Counted from the stretch's first letter, positions 7,961 through 15,752 are shown. The stretch is DNA of 64,000 bases from Sulfuricaulis limicola (GCF_002355735.1 NZ_AP014879.1:186001-250000); one strand, 5' to 3'. Notes: generated from the sequence alone by a model not told the origin. Numbers and translations: made by a program.

Positions 7961-8806
7961 CTAGTTGAGGTTGGCGACGATCTGTTTCAGCTCGGCGATG
8001 CGCTTGTGCACGTCCTGGGCGTCGCCCGAGCCCGGTCGCAGGCTGAGGTAGGACTGGTAATTTTCCAGCGCCGCGCGGAAGCACTCCAGCTGTTCGTAGA
8101 TGCGGCCGCGGTCGCGCACTTCATCGGGTTGGTCCGGCTGGATCACCAGGATCCGGTCCACCACGGTGAGCGCCTTGTCGAACTGCTCGCGCCGCAGGTA
8201 GGCGCCCTTGAGGTTGCGCAGCATGCGCACCAGGATGTCCTTCTTGCCGGCCGCGATCAGCAGCCGCTCAAGCGGCGCGGCATTGACGGATTCCGCCGGG
8301 CCGTAGGTTTCCTCGAGTATCTCCTCGAGGTCTTCCTTGCTCAGCAGGCTGCCGCCGGAGAACGGGTCGAGCACGACCTCGCCTTCGCGGGTCGAGAATT
8401 TGACCAGAAAGTGACCGGGGAAGGACACGCCCTTAAGCGGCAGGCCCAGGCGCCGGCCGACCTCCATGTAAATGATGGAGAGGGTGATAGGGATGCCGCG
8501 CTTGCGGTCCAGCACCTCGTTCAGGAAGCTGTTGCGCGGGTCGTCGTAATTCTCGACATCACCGGAAAAGCCCTGTTCCACGAACAGGAACTGGTTGAGG
8601 GTTACCAGGGTATCCTCCAGCCCGGCCTGCGCGGGCAGCCGCTCCTGTACGCCGGTAGCCAGTTCATCGATCTGCCGCAGGTAGGCCTCGATGTCCAGAC
8701 CGGGGTATTCCTCGACCGCGATAAGCAGCGCCGCTTCCGCCAGATTCAGCTCCTGCTCGGAGATTTTGGCGATTCGGGCGAGACGTTCGTGCATGCGTGA
8801 TTCCAT
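7961..8806 (-). CDS. SirB1-family transglutaminase-like / TPR protein
   Basis: About 281 residues from ATG 8806; ATG 8794 is an alternative with a better GGAAT site. The N-terminal helices are followed by a transglutaminase-like core (FLNEVLDRKRGIPITLSIIY, VGRRLGLPLKGVSFPGHFLV, VVLDPFSGG) in which the family's His is kept but a classical Cys is not obvious. The C-terminal 100 residues are tetratricopeptide-like (AYLRREQFDKALTVVDRILV, FRAALENYQSYLSLRPGSGD). This matches SirB1/YchA proteins. The biochemical role is not known. A perfect 7-bp hairpin (GCCGTCC/GGACGGC, 8812-8827) lies in the leader. Confidence 0.85.
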   Translation of the reverse strand: MESRMHERLARIAKISEQELNLAEAALLIAVEEYPGLDIEAYLRQIDELATGVQERLPAQAGLEDTLVTLNQFLFVEQGFSGDVENYDDPRNSFLNEVLDRKRGIPITLSIIYMEVGRRLGLPLKGVSFPGHFLVKFSTREGEVVLDPFSGGSLLSKEDLEEILEETYGPAESVNAAPLERLLIAAGKKDILVRMLRNLKGAYLRREQFDKALTVVDRILVIQPDQPDEVRDRGRIYEQLECFRAALENYQSYLSLRPGSGDAQDVHKRIAELKQIVANLN

Positions 8807-8968
8807 GTTCAGCCGTCCGGGGACGGCGGGGTTCCGTATTGCTCTGGTTAAGGATAGCAGACGGATCAAAGCGCGCGCGGCGCTGAGTGCCTCGGAGAAA
8901 CACAAGGCCATTCAGTGAGTTGAACGGGATTTCTGGTGTGAAACTGAAAATAAAAAATCGGCGCGAGG

Positions 8969-9217
8969 CTATCCGAGGCGTGCCGGGACGATGGCAATTT
9001 CCATTTTGTCATTGACCGCAGAATCGGCCTCGGCGAACTGGCGGTTGAGCGTGACTTTCACGGCGTCCTCCCGGAGCGCCTTTTCCCAGCCTTCGCCGCG
9101 CGTCCGCAGCCATGCCAGCAGCGTGCGTACGTCGGTCACCGACCCCGGCAAAGCGACTTCTTCGGAAGCGCGGCCGAATTTGTCCACAAGTATTGAAAAA
9201 TAAAGGATTTTTGCCAT
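8969..9217 (-). CDS. MoaD/ThiS-like ubiquitin-fold protein lacking terminal Gly-Gly
   Basis: An 82-residue protein resembling the small molybdopterin-synthase subunit: AKILYFSILVDKFGRASEEV, TLLAWLRTRGEGWEKAL, KVTLNRQFAEADSAV and DKMEIAIVPA. MoaD carries sulfur on a C-terminal Gly-Gly, but here the chain ends ARLG, with only one Gly. No moaE, moaA or second moaD is in the window, although moaC, moaB, moeA and mobA lie 40 kb away. It may be a paralogue with another task, or a MoaD whose end has decayed. Confidence 0.75.
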   Translation of the reverse strand: MAKILYFSILVDKFGRASEEVALPGSVTDVRTLLAWLRTRGEGWEKALREDAVKVTLNRQFAEADSAVNDKMEIAIVPARLG

Positions 9218-9277
9218 GGGCAGGGCTGTGGATATCAGTATCGCCAGGGTAGTCAGGCGCCTATTTTAAGCGCTTTG

Positions 9278-10225
9278 TCAGGGGGTAAAACAGTCAAGAT
9301 CGTTGGCGAATTGGACCGGCCCCGCATAGCGCTGGCGTATGGCAGCCAGGGTTTCCTCCTCTTTTCCCAAGGTACGCAACATGCGGTGTGACAACACCAG
9401 TTGCTTGATCTGGGCTTGCTGCGCTATCGCTCCAATCACTGAGGGCGGCATGTGCAGGTCACGCTCCACGCCGCTCGCGCCCTCGGGCACGGCGTTATGG
9501 GCAATGAAAAGATCGGCGCCCTGCGCCAGGCGTGCGAGCTGCTCGCCGCGCCCGTTGGTGTCGCCGCTGAAAACCACGTTTTTTCCACCTGCCGTGACGC
9601 GCCAGGCCAGCGCCGGGATGTTTCCGTGGGTCACGGGAACGGCGCTGGCGCGTAATCTTTCATTGGCGAAAGGGTACACGGTTTCATCGCCCGGTTGGCG
9701 GCGGGCCTTGAGCTTGCCCGACAACGGATAGACATCCTGGGGCTGTAGCTTGTAGCCGCCGCGCACCAACGGATTCAGGAAACCGCCGAGATAGCGATAG
9801 GCGCCGCGCACGCTGTCGAACTGGGTGCGGACGAACGCGACCGTGGACGGCATGAACCTGTTGCCATCGGGGCCGTAGATCGGCAGTGGCCGCGTGCGCT
9901 CCTCGAAGTACGACGACTTCACCAGCGCCGGCAGATCGGCGGTGTGATCGGCATGCAGATGGGTGAGCAGGATGACATCGAGATCGGACACCGTGGCCCC
10001 GGATTCGCCGAAGCGCAGCGCCGCGCCACCGCCGATGTCCACCAATACCCGCGGCCTGCCCTCGATCCACACCAGGTAACTGCTGGAGGCGCGCCGGTCC
10101 TGCAGCTCCGGACCGCCCGAACCCAGCACCTGGACCTGAACCGGCGCGGCGGTGCCGCAGGTCTGCGCCGCCGCGGCCGGGAGCCATGCAAGATTGAACA
10201 ATACCAGGAGCAGGCGAACGATCAC
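9278..10225 (-). CDS. Exported metallo-beta-lactamase-fold hydrolase
   Basis: A 315-residue protein with a signal peptide (about 1-20). The metal-binding motif HLHADH (His89, His91, Asp93, His94) follows VILLT. Later ligands are probably His in PVTHGN, Asp in FSGDTNG and His in VLSHRM. The overall pattern is closer to RNase Z/arylsulfatase-type members than to true beta-lactamases. Being exported, it acts in the periplasm; the substrate is unknown. It overlaps the rof-like gene by 4 nt. Confidence 0.88.
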   Translation of the reverse strand: MIVRLLLVLFNLAWLPAAAAQTCGTAAPVQVQVLGSGGPELQDRRASSSYLVWIEGRPRVLVDIGGGAALRFGESGATVSDLDVILLTHLHADHTADLPALVKSSYFEERTRPLPIYGPDGNRFMPSTVAFVRTQFDSVRGAYRYLGGFLNPLVRGGYKLQPQDVYPLSGKLKARRQPGDETVYPFANERLRASAVPVTHGNIPALAWRVTAGGKNVVFSGDTNGRGEQLARLAQGADLFIAHNAVPEGASGVERDLHMPPSVIGAIAQQAQIKQLVLSHRMLRTLGKEEETLAAIRQRYAGPVQFANDLDCFTP

Positions 10226-10473
10226 GCTGGTTCCACGCGCTGGATGCGGTCGAGACGGATGCTCAGGGTTTCGCCTTGGCCCCCGCGACAGATGAGAAAT
10301 TCCTCGTGATTGACGGTTTTGAGATCGAGCGGCAGCACCACCTGGTCGTAATGGACATTGTCCTCGCGCCAGCGCAGGTGCAGTTTCTGCCGGTGCAGGA
10401 TGGCGATCTCGTATTCCGAATAGCGCGCGCAGGCGATCGGGGAATACGGGTCGTGGTTCAGGGGTTCAGTCAT
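10222..10473 (-). CDS. rof: Rof-like (YaeO) Rho-binding antiterminator
   Basis: An 83-residue protein with the Rof pattern: YSPIACARYSEYEIAILHRQ, a beta-strand core, and the closing GETLSIRLDRIQRV. Rof binds Rho and inhibits termination. Similarity is motif-level only. It overlaps the preceding CPXCG gene by 8 nt and the exported hydrolase by 4 nt, so the three are likely one transcript. Confidence 0.75.
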   Translation of the reverse strand: MTEPLNHDPYSPIACARYSEYEIAILHRQKLHLRWREDNVHYDQVVLPLDLKTVNHEEFLICRGGQGETLSIRLDRIQRVEPA

Positions 10474-10654
10474 TTTCGCGATGCACCTCTAGGCCCGTCA
10501 GCTCGCCGTCCACGTCGACCTCCACTTGGAACAGGATCGGCCGGCAGCAGACATAGCAGTCCTCAATGTATTCCTGATTCCCGCCCGAGGTGTCGATCTC
10601 GGTCTCGAACGTTTCCCCGCAGTACGGGCACTGGACGCTTTGCAGGCTGGTCAC
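10466..10654 (-). CDS. CPXCG-motif cysteine-rich protein
   Basis: A 62-residue protein with a zinc-ribbon-like arrangement: CPYCGE at residues 9-14 and CYVCCRP at about 33-39. It matches the small CPXCG Cys-rich family found beside varied housekeeping genes. It probably binds zinc; no specific function is known. First gene of a three-gene minus-strand run, divergent from lexA. Confidence 0.82.
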   Translation of the reverse strand: MTSLQSVQCPYCGETFETEIDTSGGNQEYIEDCYVCCRPILFQVEVDVDGELTGLEVHREND

Positions 10655-10712
10655 AGTCTCCAGTCTAACAGGGTTTTCCGTCCCTCTTGAGACCGCGGGG
10701 TTTTCGTTGCGG

Positions 10713-10741
10713 TTGCATCAGGCCCGGGGAAGGCTTATGCT
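10713..10741 (+). promoter_or_regulatory. Sigma-70 promoter of the lexA-dinB operon
   Basis: TTGCAT (10713-10718) and TATGCT (10736-10741) are separated by exactly 17 bases and point towards lexA. The predicted transcription start (about 10748) falls at the first base of the LexA-type operator. Confidence 0.7.
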
Positions 10742-10747
10742 GAGTGA

Positions 10748-10762
10748 GAACAAAATGAGAAC
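10748..10762 (+). promoter_or_regulatory. Putative LexA operator (GAAC-N7-GAAC direct repeat)
   Basis: GAAC at 10748-10751 and GAAC at 10759-10762 are separated by seven bases. This is the complement of the GTTC-N7-GTTC SOS box known from Alphaproteobacteria, not the CTGT-N8-ACAG box of enterobacteria. It overlaps the predicted +1 and lies 18 bases before the lexA ATG, ideal for autorepression. Confidence 0.6.
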
Positions 10763-10780
10763 ATATCAGGATAAGCGAGC

Positions 10781-11386
10781 ATGCCGACCGACCGTTCCCG
10801 CCAGGTGTATGACTTCATCCGTGCCTATACCGCGCGCCACGGTTACGCGCCCAAGCTGCGCGAGATCGGGGCGCAGCTCGGCATCCGCTCGCGCGGCGTG
10901 GTGCACCGCCACCTGCGCGCGCTGGAAGCGGAAGGGCTGTTGCGCATTGAGCCGGACCGCGCCCGCGGCATCCGCCTGCGCGGCCGTGCCCTGGCCGCGG
11001 CACGGCCGGGACAACTGCCCCTGCTCGGGCGCATCGCCGCGGGGCGGCCGATCGAGGCCATTCCCGGCGAGGACGACATCGACCTGTCCGAATTCTTCGT
11101 CAACCACAACCGCTTCGTGCTGCGCGTGGCGGGCGACTCCATGATCGAGGACGGCATTCTCGACGGCGACATGGTGGTGGTGGAAAAGCGCGACAGCGCC
11201 GACAACGGCGAGATCGTGGTGGCGCTCATCGACGGCGTCGAGGCCACGCTCAAGCGCCTGCAGAAAAACCGCGACGGCAGCGTGACCCTGCGGCCGGCCA
11301 ATGCCACGCTGCCGCCAATGCGTTACAGCGCCGCGCGTGTGCGCATTCAAGGCGTAGTAGTCGGACAATTCCGTTCATATAGATGA
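10781..11386 (+). CDS. lexA: LexA-type SOS repressor
   Basis: A 201-residue self-cleaving repressor. The winged helix-turn-helix occupies residues 1-65 (APKLREIGAQLGIRSRGVVH, then ALEAEGLLRI and RGIRLRG). The cleavage site is Ala87-Gly88 in RIAAGRP. The S24 peptidase dyad is Ser120 (AGDSMIEDGI) and Lys158 (EATLKR). All autocleavage residues are intact. The recognition helix S-R-G-V-V-H differs from the E. coli S-P-N-A-A-E, consistent with the different operator seen upstream. An AGGA site precedes the ATG. It is followed after 3 nt by dinB, so it may be a second, operon-specific LexA; whether a canonical lexA exists elsewhere cannot be seen. Confidence 0.93.
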   Translation: MPTDRSRQVYDFIRAYTARHGYAPKLREIGAQLGIRSRGVVHRHLRALEAEGLLRIEPDRARGIRLRGRALAAARPGQLPLLGRIAAGRPIEAIPGEDDIDLSEFFVNHNRFVLRVAGDSMIEDGILDGDMVVVEKRDSADNGEIVVALIDGVEATLKRLQKNRDGSVTLRPANATLPPMRYSAARVRIQGVVVGQFRSYR

Positions 11387-11389
11387 GCC

Positions 11390-12637
11390 ATGAACGCACC
11401 AACACGTCTCTGGCCGCGGGCCATTCTGCACATCGACATGAACGCCTTTTTCGCGTCGGTCGAGCAGCGTGATTTTGCCGAGCTGCGCGGCAAGCCGGTC
11501 GGCGTTACCAACGGCGAGGTCGGCACTACGCTTATCACCTGTTCCTACGAGGCACGCGCCTTCGGCGTGAAAACCGGCATGCGCGTGTACGACGCGCGCC
11601 GGCTCTGTCCCGGGCTGATCCAGCGCCCGGCGCGGCCCAAGGTTTATGCCGCCATCTCCACGCGCATCATGCACGCGCTCAAGGACATCAGCCCGGACGT
11701 GGAGGTGTTCAGCGTGGACGAGGCCTTCCTCGACGTGACCCACTGCCAGCGCCTGCACGGGTCGCCCGAGCATATCGCGCAGCTCGCGCGCCAGCGCATC
11801 CACGACATCAGCGGCGGGTTGCCCTGTTCCATCGGCGTGGCCGGCACCAAATCCACCGCCAAAATCGCCTCGGACCTGAAGAAACCGAACGGCCTGACGG
11901 TGATCCCGCCGTGGGAGGCGCGCGAACTTTTGGACGGGGTGCCGATGAAAAAGTTGTGCGGCCTGGGCCCCAACATCGCCGAATTTTTGTCGTTGTACGG
12001 CGCGCAAACCTGCGGCGACGTGGCGCGTTTGCCCATGACCGTGCTGGCGCGCCGCTACGGCGTGACCGGGAAATACCTGTGGCTGGCGTGCCAGGGCAAG
12101 GACACGGCCCCGGTGGCGCCCGAGGTCGCGTCGCCCCAATCCATCGGTCACGGCAAGGTGCTGCCGCCGCATACCCGCACGGCGCCGGTCATTGAAATTT
12201 ACCTGCGGCACATGTGCGAGAAAGTGGCGGCGCGCCTGCGCCGCTACGACATGCAGGCCGGCCAGCTGTATGTCGGCCTGCGGCTGGAGGCGCCGTGCGA
12301 GGACATCGGCCAGTTATTCCCGTTGCCGTATGGGATGTTCGATGGAAAGCAGTTGTTCGAATTGGCCTGGAAATTTCTCCGCTGCCGGTGGCACGGCGAG
12401 GCCGTAACCCACGTGCAGGTGACGGCTGCCGGCCTGCGGGCCGGCTCCGGTCAGCTTGAGCTTTTTACCGCGGATGACAGCCGCGTCACGCGCCGCTTCA
12501 GCGCCATCGACCGCATCAACCTGCGGTATGGCGAATTCACCGTGGCCCCGGCGATCCTGCTCGGCCGTTCCACCATGCCCAACGTCATCGCCCCCGCCTG
12601 GCGCCCGGATGGACACCGGCAGCACATCCCGGAATAG
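11390..12637 (+). CDS. dinB: Y-family (DinB-like) translesion DNA polymerase
   Basis: A 415-residue error-prone polymerase. The metal-binding residues are Asp16 in LHIDMNAFFASVEQ and Asp110-Glu111 in FSVDEAFLD. The fingers motif TCSYEARAFGVKTGM and the thumb segment GLPCSIGVAGTKSTAKIASD are present. The little-finger domain follows (about 230-350). The catalytic set is complete. It lies 3 nt after lexA, so should be SOS-induced. The last 29 nt overlap the next gene. It is not ImuB, which lacks the catalytic acids. Confidence 0.92.
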   Translation: MNAPTRLWPRAILHIDMNAFFASVEQRDFAELRGKPVGVTNGEVGTTLITCSYEARAFGVKTGMRVYDARRLCPGLIQRPARPKVYAAISTRIMHALKDISPDVEVFSVDEAFLDVTHCQRLHGSPEHIAQLARQRIHDISGGLPCSIGVAGTKSTAKIASDLKKPNGLTVIPPWEARELLDGVPMKKLCGLGPNIAEFLSLYGAQTCGDVARLPMTVLARRYGVTGKYLWLACQGKDTAPVAPEVASPQSIGHGKVLPPHTRTAPVIEIYLRHMCEKVAARLRRYDMQAGQLYVGLRLEAPCEDIGQLFPLPYGMFDGKQLFELAWKFLRCRWHGEAVTHVQVTAAGLRAGSGQLELFTADDSRVTRRFSAIDRINLRYGEFTVAPAILLGRSTMPNVIAPAWRPDGHRQHIPE

Positions 12638-13688
12638 GCCCGCGAAGGGCCGCGGCGCCGTCTCGAATCCCGATGGCCGGTTCGAGCGGCTGAACCGCGA
12701 CCCGTACGACGATGGCTGGGCCGCGGAGGAAGGGATTCCGCCACTCCGGACCACGGTACGCATTGAGCAATGCCGCACGATCATCGCGCACAACGATTCG
12801 CCCGACATTCCCTTCGATCAGTCCATCAATCCGTATCGGGGCTGCGAGCACGGCTGTGTTTACTGCTACGCACGGCCCAGCCACGCCTACGCCGGATTGT
12901 CGGCGGGTCTCGATTTCGAAACCAAACTGTTCGCCAAGACCAACGCCGCCGAGCGGCTGCGCGCCGAGCTGGCCAGGCCCGGTTATATCTGCCGCCCGCT
13001 GGCGCTGGGCAGCAACACCGATCCCTACCAGCCGATCGAGCGGCGCTACCGCGTCATGCGTCAGATCCTCGAAGTGTTATCTGAATGCGAGCACCCGCTG
13101 ACCATCGTCACCAAGTCGGCGCTGATCGAGCGCGACCTCGACCTGCTGGCACCGATGGCGCGCAAGCATCTGGTGCATGCCTTCGTCTCTGTCACCACGC
13201 TCGACCGGTCACTGGCGCGCCGTCTGGAGCCGCGTGCCGCCGCACCCGCGCGACGGCTCGAGGCCGTGCAGCGGCTGGCCGCGGCCGGGGTACCGGTGGG
13301 GGTGATGGTGGCGCCGGTGATTCCGGCGCTGAACGATCATGACATCGAAAACATTCTGGAGCGGGCGCGCGCCGCCGGGGCCGACTGGGCGGGTTACGTG
13401 CTGTTGCGCCTGCCGCACGAGGTCAAGGACCTGTTCCGCGAATGGCTGGCGCGGCACGAGCCGCTCAGGGCGGAACATGTCATGAGCCTGGTGCAGGGCG
13501 CGCGTGGCGGGCGCGACAACGATCCGCGTTTCGGAGTACGCATGCGCGGCACCGGGGCGGTCGCCGATCTCATCGGAAACCGTTTTGCCGTGGCCTGCCG
13601 GCGCCTCGGTTTCAATGAAGAAGAACGTGAGCTCGATTGCACGCGATTCCGCGCGCCCGTGGCCGGGCCTCAACTCGCATTATTCTGA
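12609..13688 (+). CDS. Radical SAM protein, spore-photoproduct-lyase-like (PA0069 type)
   Basis: 359 residues from ATG 12609; the open frame extends upstream, but only this start fits the family. The radical SAM cluster motif is Cys79-x3-Cys83-x2-Cys86 in RGCEHGCVYCYAR. It is followed by the SplB-like barrel (ICRPLALGSNTDPYQPIE, LTIVTKSALIERDLDLL, VAPVIPALND). Members are related to spore photoproduct lyase; the substrate of this branch is not established. The start overlaps the dinB end by 29 nt, placing it in the SOS operon and hinting at a DNA-damage role. Confidence 0.88.
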   Translation: MDTGSTSRNRPAKGRGAVSNPDGRFERLNRDPYDDGWAAEEGIPPLRTTVRIEQCRTIIAHNDSPDIPFDQSINPYRGCEHGCVYCYARPSHAYAGLSAGLDFETKLFAKTNAAERLRAELARPGYICRPLALGSNTDPYQPIERRYRVMRQILEVLSECEHPLTIVTKSALIERDLDLLAPMARKHLVHAFVSVTTLDRSLARRLEPRAAAPARRLEAVQRLAAAGVPVGVMVAPVIPALNDHDIENILERARAAGADWAGYVLLRLPHEVKDLFREWLARHEPLRAEHVMSLVQGARGGRDNDPRFGVRMRGTGAVADLIGNRFAVACRRLGFNEEERELDCTRFRAPVAGPQLALF

Positions 13689-13702
13689 TGCCCAAAATAA
13701 TA

Positions 13703-13726
13703 AGGGCCGGCGTCCATGCCAGCCCT
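13703..13726. terminator. Bidirectional terminator-like hairpin
   Basis: AGGGCCGGC (13703-13711) pairs with GCCAGCCCT (13718-13726) with one C-A mismatch and a six-base loop. It is flanked by AATAATA on the left and a T-rich GATTGTTTTG on the right. It lies between two convergent genes and could end both transcripts. Confidence 0.55.
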
Positions 13727-13749
13727 GATTGTTTTGAAACAAGTATCAG

Positions 13750-14247
13750 TTATTTCTTGATGTAGTAGCGGTACACGCCACGCGCGTCTTCCGTCATGCC
13801 CAGCAGCTTGTGGCCGGTGGACTTGACCCAGCTGTTGACCTCGATCGGCGAGGCCTTGCAGTCGCTGATCAGTTTTATGTTCTGGCCGGCCTTGACCTGC
13901 GCTATGGCCTTGTTGGCTTCCAGTACCGGTGTCGGGCAGGGATGGCCAATGACGTCCACCGACCGTTCCACCGGCCACCGATCGCCCTTCAGGATGTAAA
14001 AGCCGAAGCCCTTGGGCCGGGTCCGGTCAATGAACAGCAACTGGTTGTTCGTCTGTTTGGCCCAGACATAAAGATCGTTTTCCATGCTCGGATAGTCGCT
14101 GACCAGCAGCATCACCTGGCCTTCCTCCAGCGAGCGCAGAGTGCGGCGCAGCGAGGGCAGCGGTCCGGGCGATGCCATTCCGTTCAGGTCGAGCGTGATC
14201 TGCGGCTTCATGGCAGACATGTCGTGGGTTTTGGTGGTTGCGGTCAT
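13750..14247 (-). CDS. Tandem TusA/SirA-domain sulfurtransferase-like protein
   Basis: 165 residues from the ATG at 14247, chosen because GAGG precedes it and the upstream open frame is not family-like. Two TusA-like domains lie in tandem. Domain 2 (about 93-165) has the sulfur-accepting Cys104 in GHPCPTPVLEANKAI. Domain 1 (about 15-88) aligns along its length (GMASPGPLPSLRRTLRSLEE) but has Ser26 where the Cys should be, so it cannot carry a persulfide. TusA proteins relay sulfur for tRNA thiolation, molybdenum cofactor or sulfur oxidation. The protein stands alone with no dsr or hdr genes nearby. Confidence 0.85.
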   Translation of the reverse strand: MTATTKTHDMSAMKPQITLDLNGMASPGPLPSLRRTLRSLEEGQVMLLVSDYPSMENDLYVWAKQTNNQLLFIDRTRPKGFGFYILKGDRWPVERSVDVIGHPCPTPVLEANKAIAQVKAGQNIKLISDCKASPIEVNSWVKSTGHKLLGMTEDARGVYRYYIKK

Positions 14248-14468
14248 GGTGACGCCTCGTGTCCTTGGGTTATCAAAACAATGGCTATATATGTGCAAAG
14301 GCTATGCCAGTGCCGGTCATGGCGGATTCACAAGCCAAATCAAGGACAATTGAGGCCGGCACGGCAAGCGGGCGATATGGATCTGGGCAGACAGAGACAT
14401 GCCCGGCGCCGGGCGACGGCGCTGAAGCCTGGCACGGCCCCGGCCATGAGGGTTTGCCGAAACCGCGT

Positions 14469-14485
14469 CTGGCACGGAACTTGTA
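14469..14485 (+). promoter_or_regulatory. Putative sigma-54 promoter (-24/-12)
   Basis: CTGGCACG-GAAC-TTGTA at 14469-14485 matches the sigma-54 consensus YTGGCACG-N4-TTGCW except for T in place of C at the -12 GC. The -24 GG is at 14471-14472. The start would be near 14496, 29 bases before the HD-GYP regulator ATG. The rest of the 277-nt gap (14248-14524) has two further GGCACGG copies (14357-14363 and 14433-14439) and no gene. Confidence 0.5.
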
Positions 14486-14524
14486 CCGTTTACCCGCATA
14501 ACAACAGCAGTTTGGGGTGCCCGT

Positions 14525-15721
14525 ATGAATCCGCTCGTTCTCCTCCTGGACGACAGCAGGGAGAATCATGAGTTACTGCCACGGATGCTCAAGGGACTGC
14601 CCGGAATGGATACCGTTCAGACCATGTGTTTCGCCAGCGGCGGCGAGGCGCTCGCCTGGTGCCGCGAAAACGAACCCGACCTGTGCCTGGTGGACTACCA
14701 CATGCCGGGCATGAACGGGATTGCCTTCATTACCGAAGTTCGCAAGCTTCCCCGTTTCGGGGGCATTCCCATGATCATGATCAGCGGCGCCGCCGACGCC
14801 GAGCTGCGGCAGCGCGCCCTCCTGAGCGGCGCCAACGATTTCCTGACGCGACCGGTCGATGCGGAAGAATTCAAGGCGCGCGTTTACAGCCTGTTGTCGC
14901 TGCGCATGAGCCTCATCAATCCGCCTGACAAAATTGCCGGGAGCAGTTTTGGACGGAGAAGCGAAGCGACGCCGGCCCCGGGCAGCTCCGTTGTGAGGGG
15001 CGAGCCCCGGGGAGGGGGCGAGCAACGGGTGGAACGGCTGGCGCACGACGTGGAGCTGCTCGAGCGCCAGGCGCTCGAGCGCGAGCACGAACAGATCATC
15101 TTCAAGCTGTCCCGGCTCAGCAGTACGCGCGACGAGGAAACCGGCAACCACATGCACCGGGTGGCGCATATCTCGCGCCTGATCGCGAGCGAGCTGGGGC
15201 ACGACGAGCAGTTCTGCGACATGATCTACCTGGCCGCGCCGATGCACGACATCGGCAAGGTCGGTATCCCGGACAAGATCCTGCTCAAGCCCGGCCGGCT
15301 TACGGCCGAGGAGTGGGAGATCATGAAGACGCACACCATCATCGGTTACAACGTGCTCAAGGACTCGAGCTCGCCGCTGTTGCGCATGGGCGCCGACATC
15401 GCGCATTCGCACCACGAGAAATATGGCGGCCAGGGTTACCCGCAGGGACTGGTGGGCGAGGCGATACCGGTGGTGGGACGCATCGTGGCGGTGGCCGACG
15501 AGCTGGACGCGCTGTTGTCGGTGCGCCCGTACAAGCATGCCTGGAATCTCAAGGACGCACTGGAACAGATGCGACGCGAGCGCGGGCGGCATTTCGATCC
15601 CGCCTGCATCGACATCATGTTGCGGCACATCGACGCGATCCTGGCAATCCAAAAGAAGTTCGCCGACGCATCCGAAGTCATCCTTCCCGAGGCGCCAGCC
15701 CTGCAACGCGGGGTGGCCTGA
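14525..15721 (+). CDS. Response regulator with HD-GYP cyclic-di-GMP phosphodiesterase domain
   Basis: A 398-residue RpfG-like protein. The receiver domain is residues 1-125, with phospho-acceptor Asp57 (CLVDYHMPGMNG) and the acidic pair at 9-10. The HD-GYP domain is about 190-385, with metal ligands in HMHRVAH, His241-Asp242 (PMHDIGKVGIPD), HSHHEKYGGQGYPQG (297-307) and VADELDALLS. The GYP loop reads Gly-Gly-Gln-Gly-Tyr-Pro, so the enzyme should be able to degrade cyclic di-GMP. The linker (about 140-170) is encoded by a dispersed repeat. No partner kinase is adjacent. Confidence 0.93.
   Translation: MNPLVLLLDDSRENHELLPRMLKGLPGMDTVQTMCFASGGEALAWCRENEPDLCLVDYHMPGMNGIAFITEVRKLPRFGGIPMIMISGAADAELRQRALLSGANDFLTRPVDAEEFKARVYSLLSLRMSLINPPDKIAGSSFGRRSEATPAPGSSVVRGEPRGGGEQRVERLAHDVELLERQALEREHEQIIFKLSRLSSTRDEETGNHMHRVAHISRLIASELGHDEQFCDMIYLAAPMHDIGKVGIPDKILLKPGRLTAEEWEIMKTHTIIGYNVLKDSSSPLLRMGADIAHSHHEKYGGQGYPQGLVGEAIPVVGRIVAVADELDALLSVRPYKHAWNLKDALEQMRRERGRHFDPACIDIMLRHIDAILAIQKKFADASEVILPEAPALQRGVA
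14949..15023. repeat. Dispersed repeat copy A, inside the HD-GYP gene linker
   Basis: TTGGAC...AGCGAAGCGACGCCGGCCC, followed by GGGGCGAGCCCC and GGGGGCGAGC. The order and wording match a second copy at 23406-23473 in an intergenic region (TTGGAC...AGCGCAGCGACGCTGGCCC, then GGGCGAGCGCC and GCGCGAGC). Here the element is translated in frame as part of the receiver/HD-GYP linker. Confidence 0.6.
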
Positions 15722-15752
15722 TCATCCGGCGGGCGGGAGAGCCCCGAATTAT

